Positions 57,978 through 64,000 of a stretch of DNA of 64,000 nt are shown here, one piece after another. Position 1 is the stretch's first letter; every line of letters begins with the position of its first letter. The notes beneath the pieces were generated by a model. The model was given only the letters and a program-made list of their open reading frames with translations. It searched no databases and had not been told where the DNA came from. The stretch lies in contig SGPM01000083.1 in NCBI GenBank assembly GCA_004802725.1, positions 1 through 64,000 on the forward strand, given 5' to 3'. The stretch is from Antrodiella citrinella. Lineage: Eukaryota; Basidiomycota; Agaricomycetes; Polyporales; Steccherinaceae. The position numbers and the translations under genes are program-made.

Positions 57978-58998
57978 TTCGTAGTCCCCTCCTACAAGCC
58001 TCTCATCATCAGCCTCTCCCCCACCGTCCAGTCCGCTATCCACATATGCCACCCGTGCCCGCTGTGTAGCCATCAAGGGCGTTCTCTCGTCCGCTTTTGC
58101 GCCCCGTGTCAATTGCTTTTGCGACGTTGGGGATCGCTTCTGCCATCCATTCGCATGTGTATACGCACTTAAGCGTCGGCCCAGCGGTGCCCATGTCGCA
58201 TTTTCATCTGCTTGCCATCGAAGGGGAGCCGAAATAGATGAGGAAGGTGATCCGGAACAAGAGGAGCACGTAGAAGAGGTCTGGTGTCCCGGAGTGAGTG
58301 TACTCGAGGAAACGGAATGCCGGTGCTTGCGCACGCCAGAGGTGATGCGCACTCGAGAACGGAACCGGACTTTGGGCACGGGCCTGCGTAGGTGTGCGAC
58401 GTTCTCCGGGTCCACAGAGCTCCCGGTTGTCTCGGGTTCAGAGGGTGACTCCTGTGAGGCGACTTGGCCGCCGTTGGCAATGATCACGATGGGTGTGGGT
58501 GTCTGTGGTGTCTGTGGATCGTCGTCAACCAACTGGAGTGCGTTTCCGGGCACGATGCATGGTTTTGGAGAGGCCCGTTCGAGGTCGAGTGTGTGTGCGT
58601 AGTGTACCCGCATACCATCTGGGTCGTCATGCAGATGCTCCTCCAATGCAAGCGCCATTTTAGCCCGCATATTGTCCGTAGCTGTGAGCTGTCTTCCTGC
58701 GGTAGTCGAGTCGTTGGGGTCGTCGTCGGCGTCGTGTGATATCACCATGACTGGTCCAGAGCCATGCCTTACTCCTTTCAGTAACACTTCGCCTTTGACC
58801 GCTACCACATCACCCTGCGGTGCGTGTACAAATGACTCGCTTCCTGAACGTGAGGCAACAACGGCGTTATCATTGAATGAAATGAGAAGGTCTGGTGATC
58901 AGCATGGGATAACAGCACGCACCTGGCGATTCGGATTCTGTAGTCACCGTCGTCGTTTCGGAAATGTCTGTATTGCGTTGTCGAGCTGCGAGGGACAT
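57723..58998 (-). CDS. Unknown protein with conserved Cys-rich C-terminal tail
   Basis: The start at 58998 gives MSLAARQRNTDISETTTVTT. A 31-nt intron (58892-58922) is followed by DLLISFNDNAVVASRSGSES and a long Ser/Pro/Asp-rich, largely disordered body with ADERTPLMATQRARVAYVDS. The last coding stretch of the main exon is FGSWPWRLFNRH; a GTGAGT intron (with three ambiguous bases) then leads to WWWHVEPVLCCCCADDSDYD, ending with TGA 57723-57725. The SWPWRLFNRH plus WHVEPVLCCCC tail looks like a family I associate with uncharacterised mushroom proteins. The four adjacent cysteines beside tryptophans suggest S-acylation and membrane attachment, an inference. About 385 residues. Confidence 0.7.
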
Positions 58999-59330
58999 TG
59001 CCAACGTCTGGCCGTCACGAAACCCCGACCATGGGAGTTTCAAACAGACAAGTAGTCAATGCAGGTCCAGAAGGGGGTCGAGAGGATTCGAGAGTAATAT
59101 ACACGATGAAGATCTAATTAGGATCAATTTCAGGTTTAGAGGCGGCGCTTAGTTATAGGGTCACAAGGCCACCACTACTGAACTCATGCAGTGGGGTGAG
59201 AAATGAAAGCGTGAAGTTTGTTCTGACAACAAGGTCGTGTGCGACTGATTCCATCGGATAGCAAAGAACAGAAGCAGAGGTTATATTACCGGGCAAAAGT
59301 ATACCAGGCAAGTGGAGACTTCAATGCCGA
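58999..59330. other. Intergenic region between two minus-strand genes
   Basis: Promoter of the Cys-tail gene and 3' flank of the CofD/YvcK-like gene. No gene seen. Confidence 0.45.
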
Positions 59331-61316
59331 TCACACAACGTCCTCCGACAGAATTCGTTCGATGGCCTTCCTCACGCAGTTCGCGTCAAATTTGGGCCTT
59401 CCGTTTCGCTCGTCTACAGGTCCTTCAACTTCCACGCACGAAACACCGAGAGTCTGTGAAGAAATCAGCCTTGAGTCCTGAGGATCGTCTGAACGTGCAG
59501 GAACACATTACCGTTATCTTCCCAACGTCGACTTCCACCGCCGTGTTCTTTAGATAGACGATATGGGTGATGAACGCAGACACTGGGTACGTGGTGGCAA
59601 CGCCGCCTAGACCGCCGTATGACTGTGGTTGGTAGACCGCGTTGAGGGTGCGTGTGATCGTGCTGGTATCGAGAGATCAGCACTCTCAGCGACTTCGGGA
59701 AACGTACCATCGCATACCTGATGTAGTCTATAGCCGTGTACCCGTCGGTCTCTCTGTCGTTCTGAGCATTCACTGCCCACAATCGTAGGTCAGTTGAACA
59801 GATGACGCAGGTCAATTGTGTGACTCACGGAGGAGGATCTTGGCACGGAGCGAGCGTGAACGGGCGATGGCACTTGCTACACCCCGCAGAGCGAGACAAG
59901 GTATGATGCTGCATGGTGCATAAGAAGTCAGTGCAACGTGGTGAAACCTTGTCCAATCGCGGCTGACCTAGTCCACAGCGAGCCACAGGAGTAGATAAGC
60001 ACGTCCTTCTCACCCAGATTGTGGAGATAGTCGGGATTAGGAGAAGGGTATATCTCATTGCCATACGCGTTCAAGTAAAATAGACCTAGGTAGGGAACGT
60101 AAGATATGGAGAAGTAAGGAGGTAACGACGGACGACTTGCGTGTAATCCTCGACTCCAATGGTTCGTATTCGTCCTTGTTCGCCGAGTCAAACAGAACAT
60201 TTGTAGGTCTCTCTATGCCGCCATCGAGATCGTCGGTCGGATAGTCGCCATTCACTGTGATACTCAGGCCCGCAGAGCGAGGCCGCACCGGATGTGAGAT
60301 CTCACATTGACCGACGATCTTCACGCCGTCCTCCTTTGTATGAACGTTGAGCTATCGTGAAATGACATCATGGGGTAAAACGCTGACCAGCTCTGCTGCG
60401 ATCGTCACCGTATGATTTGTCACGATGGCCGGCAAAATGTTTGCCTGTGGTGCGCAGTTGGTTCATTGACAGTTATACAATGCTGTCAATACATACCTGG
60501 CTATTGGTTATTGACGAAAAAAGGAAAATAGCGGACGGTAGCGAGCGAAAAAACTCCATCGCCGCCGACAAGAAGTAGTTGCCGATGCTGCTACTTCGTA
60601 AGGTATCTGCACCTGCTGATACAGAGCCAAAACGTACCTGCCGTTGAGGAAAGAGAAATTCTTGTGTGCCCGCTTCAAGACCTCACTTTCAAAGTACACA
60701 AGAAGACCTACGGAATTGCATGACCTGTTCGTCTGTAAAGGGTCACAGACCTACCTCTGATCATCTCCTTCCGGTCGTTCGGTATGCCGGACCACAAGGT
60801 GCTCCTGCCTTCCACGATATCGCGCCACTCATCACGCGCTTCTCGTTCAGTACATTGCGCAGGCAGGCGGTACGCAAGGAGGTTTCTTATCCTGTCAAGG
60901 GTGGAAGAAGGTGCTGCTGGAGGAATCAGGCGCACCAATCTCGACCTGATGTCACCTGCAAAGCATTCAGTGCGATTGGACCATGACCGTGGATTGCACT
61001 CACCGATGGAAGGACCTCCCAGCACCCTGATGATCTCGCTCGACGATCCGCCATCGTCCGAGACAGGGAGGACGTAGCATGCGTTCCCAAATGCAGACAC
61101 GATCGAGTTACAACCTGTCCCTCCCGATACCACTACGAACGACGTGTCGGAGGCGGAGCACCCTGCATCGTGGTGCGACTGCACTGGCGTCAGCTGCGTC
61201 GACCGTCCTTCGCGATGCTGCTGAGTCGGGAGGTCGAAGACCGATGACCCTGGGGTGTCTGGCAGACCAGGGGTATGCGGCGCGTGATGACTGGGTGAGA
61301 GGTCAAAGTAGGGCAT
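59331..61316 (-). CDS. CofD/YvcK-like (UPF0052) protein
   Basis: Rossmann-like protein related to bacterial YvcK and 2-phospho-L-lactate transferase CofD. The start at 61316 reads MPYFDLSPSHHAPHTPGLPD. The nucleotide-binding-type motif FVVVSGGTGCNSIVSAFG and the diagnostic YVLPVSDDGGSSSEIIRVLG lie near 61160-61030. GDIRSRLVRLIPPAAPS, LKRAHKNFSFLNG, ANKDEYEPL, YGNEIYPSPNPDYL and DVLIYSCGSLWT follow. The last exon (GVSCVEVEGPVDERNGRPKF ... ERILSEDVV) is reached through a 23-nt-ending intron near 59500 and stops at TGA 59331-59333. About nine introns and 480 residues. In bacteria YvcK binds UDP-sugars and affects wall synthesis; the fungal function is unknown. The CofD activity on F420 precursors is not expected here. 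Confidence 0.85.
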
Positions 61317-61640
61317 CTTTAAAGAAAACTAGGCTTCCAGTCAACTATAAGTCCGAAGGTCTGCGTCTAACATGGTACACGTCCAGTACACGTCGCAGTC
61401 AGAAGAAAGGTGGACGCCCACACGTATTGTAAGTACCTTGTGCAAGTGCTGCCATGTGAATGCCACGTGCATGGACAATTATTCCGAGTCTCACGGGATG
61501 GACCAAGCGAACGACATCATGATTCTGGCATTGGCAGCCTGGTCTCTACCGTCATCCGTAATTGCGAGTATACAAGTCAGACTGAATCTCTGAATTGAAT
61601 TCTCTCTACTGCTAGGCTCTTTTCATCCTGTGCGATCGTG
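61317..61640. promoter_or_regulatory. Divergent promoter region CofD-like / DUF7704 gene
   Basis: 324 bp between divergent starts. Short frames only; no RNA gene or repeat recognised. Confidence 0.4.
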
Positions 61641-62551
61641 ATGTCTGATTATCCTGCACTCACGGGTTTCTACAACCTGTTGTTCCTCTGGCTCGAGCCT
61701 CGTGAGTGTCGCCGCAGGTTCAAAGTCGTTCGATGTCTTACGTTCGCAGTGTCTACAACCATTCCTGCTATCATGATATGGACGGTCCCGGGAGCGGCCT
61801 GGTTCCATCACCAGCTCGTGCCAGACACAGCACCTGTCCCGTCGGCACTTATGGATCCTCGGTCGTTGATGGCTATCTGGCAGCTGGGAAACTGTGAGCG
61901 CCCTTTCCTTTCTACCTGAGGCCTGAAGTTTTGATGCTACGGTCCCCTCAGGCTATCTTCTGCTTGGAATGCTTGAGGGATTGGGTTTGCGTTCGATTCG
62001 AGACGCTTTACCCGGAAACCCCGTTGCTCAAGAAAGGCTGGCTGGCACTGTGCTGACAGCCATGGCTATTGCAGATGTGAGTATCATTCAATTGGTCGCG
62101 TTGTTGTGTGCTAGTATCCATTTGTCCCGGTGGTCGGCCACCTCTCCGACGATGTAATGCCATCATGAACGTCGGAAATGACGCATGCACGAAATCGTCG
62201 ATAATACAGACGCTGACTGTCGTATCACCAACAGGTCACGCAGTAAGTTAAATCGTCTAGGATCGTTTCACCAATGTTCATGCCACTGCGGTCATATAGC
62301 ATCGCCGCATCTTGGTTCGCACTGCCCCAAGCCCTCCAGTATGCCCCAGAGGTATGGAACGCTACTACACATGGAAACATCACCGTCGTGATCTTCCTTC
62401 TCTCTGCAAGGTATATACCGTCGTCCGCTCTCATGTGCTCCGCGCTCAGCTAATTTGACTGGACAGGCTGGCCTGGTTCGCCGGTATCGGTCGGACACGA
62501 TACTGGTACGGTCAAAGGGGCGCAGAAGTGAAGTCTCACAAGAAGAAGTAA
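61641..62551 (+). CDS. DUF7704-type integral membrane protein, model uncertain
   Basis: Small polytopic membrane protein of a fungal family of unknown function. The ATG at 61641 gives MSDYPALTGFYNLLFLWLEP, then introns lead to TTIPAIMIWTVPGAAWFHHQ, SLMAIWQLGN, YLLLGMLEGLGLRSIRDALP and LAGTVLTAMAIAD. The next conserved block (MPLRSYSIAASWFALPQALQ, WNATTHGNITVVIFLLSARL) is 190 bp further on and in a different phase; a tidy link needs an 8-nt exon (62235-62242) and an 18-nt intron (62243-62260). The last exon LAWFAGIGRTRYWYGQRGAE ends at TAA 62549-62551. Either the model has an extra exon I cannot place or the gene is damaged. About 220 residues. Confidence 0.65.
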
Positions 62552-62891
62552 TTCCGCCTCGCCGGAAGATGCTTGAGATCTTTTTACATATGTATCATCC
62601 AATGTCAAGCTTTGCTGAGTGCACCCCTAGTTCGCAAAATTATACGAAGACAGATGAACCCTTGCAAATGTTTACCGCGGAAGCTCTGGAGAGCCCTCCA
62701 GAAAGGGTCCTTCGGCATGATCCTCTTCCATTGTAGATGTGCATGATTTCTGATGCTGAGAAGTGCCTCCGTACGTATGCTGTGGTGGTGTCCCCTTCGT
62801 TGGAAGCAGTCACACCTGAATGTGTCGCACGACTGTCGCGCAACCTGCCGATATAAGAACCGAGTCGCACCTCAGCTCCTCATAATCTGAC
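62552..62891. other. Promoter region of the cytochrome P450 gene
   Basis: No gene seen. TATAAG at 62852-62857, about 35 bp before the ATG, is TATA-like but very close to the start codon. Confidence 0.35.
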
Positions 62892-64000
62892 ATGGCCTCC
62901 CTCCTGATTCAAACACTCCTGCCTGCAGTTGCACTGTATGCGATTTGGATATTGTGCAGACATTTTGTCGTCAGATCCTGCGTGGACCACATTCGGGGCC
63001 CAAAGGATACATCTCCGCTTCTAGGTATTGTCTTCATTACTCTTGTGCCATACGGAAACTGACGTCTTCTTCCAGGCGGCTTTCCCGGATTCATGACGCG
63101 AAATGCATGGGCTTTCTTAGATGACATCGCTGAAGGGTACGGAGGTATCACGAAACTTCGGGATATCTTTGGTGTAAGCTTCTTTGTATTGTCCTTGGTA
63201 GCTGTCTTACTTACCTTCGGAAGTTCTGCAGGAGAGAATGTTGTATGTGACCGACCCGGTTGCTTTGCATGCAATCATGGTCAAGAATCAACATCTATAC
63301 GAAGAACCGTCGGAATTCCTGGTGTGAGTGCATCACATCGCGCATTTCACGTTCGCGTAAAAACACTTCATCCTTTGAAGTGCGAGCCGTTTGCTTCTGG
63401 GACCGGGGCTGCTATCGAGCTTTGGCGACATCCACCGGAAACAACGGAAGATTCTAAATGCCGTGTTTTCTCCCGCCAACATACGCAACATCGCCCCTGC
63501 TTTGGCCAGCGTCGCTGACAGAGTGAGCGGCTCTGCAGATGCATATCACTTGTACTAACGACGCGGCTTCTTGTACTAGTTCCGAAGTGCTCTTGTATCG
63601 GAGGTTCGAGATGGTCCCAAAGAACTCGACGTGTCAAAATGGACTGCTCGTGCTGTCCTGGAAATGAACGGGCAAGGCATCATGAACTATTCCTTCGATC
63701 CTCTGACCGTAGAGAAGCCGAACGAGTATGCATTGGCAGTGAAAGAATCCTTGTATGTTTGTCGTTCGCTTTATTTTTCAACACTGGCTGACTTCTTGCC
63801 AGCCCCTCATTATACACCATACCGGTACATCTCTACATCGCCATCAAATGGACCAAGATCTTCGGTGTCACGTCGTTTGGACGTTGGTTTATGAATAATT
63901 ACCCTCATCCTCGGGTCCAGAAATCGAAGAGCAAATGGGATCTCATCTGGAATCAAGCGAAATACCTTGTTACCGATAAAAAGAGCGCAAAGGATACGGG
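62892..64000 (+). CDS. Cytochrome P450, 5' part only (continues past right edge)
   Basis: Haem monooxygenase anchored in the ER. The ATG at 62892 encodes an N-terminal membrane anchor (MASLLIQTLLPAVALYAIWI). A proline-poor hinge and the catalytic-domain start follow: IRGPKDTSPLLG, a GGFPGFM segment, LHAIMVKNQHLYEEPSEFL, then GPGLLSSFGDIHRKQRKILN and AVFSPANIRNIAPALASVAD, the helix C region of the family. Later exons read VSKWTARAVLEMNGQGIMNY and HLYIAIKWTKIFGVTSFGRW. Five introns are visible. The I-helix Thr motif, ExxR and haem-binding Cys lie beyond the window, so the subfamily and activity cannot be assigned. Similar helix C text is typical of mushroom CYP monooxygenases. Confidence 0.88.

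Overview
The window looks like nuclear DNA of a basidiomycete, most probably a mushroom-forming Agaricomycete. Nearly every gene is cut by many GT-AG introns of about 45-65 nt. Genes sit on both strands about every 2.5 kb, and the gene set is eukaryotic and fungal: GET and SRP factors, Ku80, a SWI/SNF ATPase, Nic96, a copper-fist factor, a Yap1-type bZIP and a DUF7704 membrane protein. I saw no rRNA, convincing tRNA, CRISPR array or intact transposon. Seven ambiguous bases lie between 57655 and 57977. Exon structures were read by eye from splice signals and reading-frame continuity, so gene outer limits are firmer than individual splice sites. Family assignments rest on remembered motifs, not on searches.

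Layout, left to right. 371-5899 is DNA topoisomerase II. 6307-6812 is a small gene resembling a fungal HicA-like family. Mitochondrial ribosomal protein mL38 (minus) and GET3 (minus) follow, and GET3 lies head-to-head with SRP68 (plus, to 12808). A Yap1-like oxidative-stress bZIP gene (minus, 14007-16021) is followed by a 4.85 kb stretch with no recognisable gene. Next come a Sel1-repeat protein (plus), GET2 (minus), an Arf-GAP (plus) and Ku80 (plus, to 29323). The middle holds an unknown helical protein (minus), the SWI/SNF ATPase (plus, 32671-37685), a TauD-type dioxygenase (plus), nucleoporin Nic96/Nup93 (minus) and a SAM methyltransferase (minus).

The right third has a copper-fist transcription factor (minus), divergent from an unusual ABC protein (plus), then mitoribosomal mL61/Mrp49 (plus), a secreted Ala/Ser-rich protein (minus), SAP30 (minus), chorismate synthase ARO2 (plus), an unknown protein with a Cys-rich tail (minus), a CofD/YvcK-like protein (minus), a DUF7704 membrane protein (plus) and the 5' part of a cytochrome P450 that runs off the right edge.

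There is no obvious operon-like pathway cluster. The one functional theme is delivery of proteins to the ER: GET3 and SRP68 share a 192-bp divergent promoter, and GET2, the membrane receptor for Get3, lies about 12.6 kb away. TOP2, Ku80, the SWI/SNF ATPase and SAP30 are all chromatin or DNA-topology functions, but they are scattered and their nearness is probably incidental.
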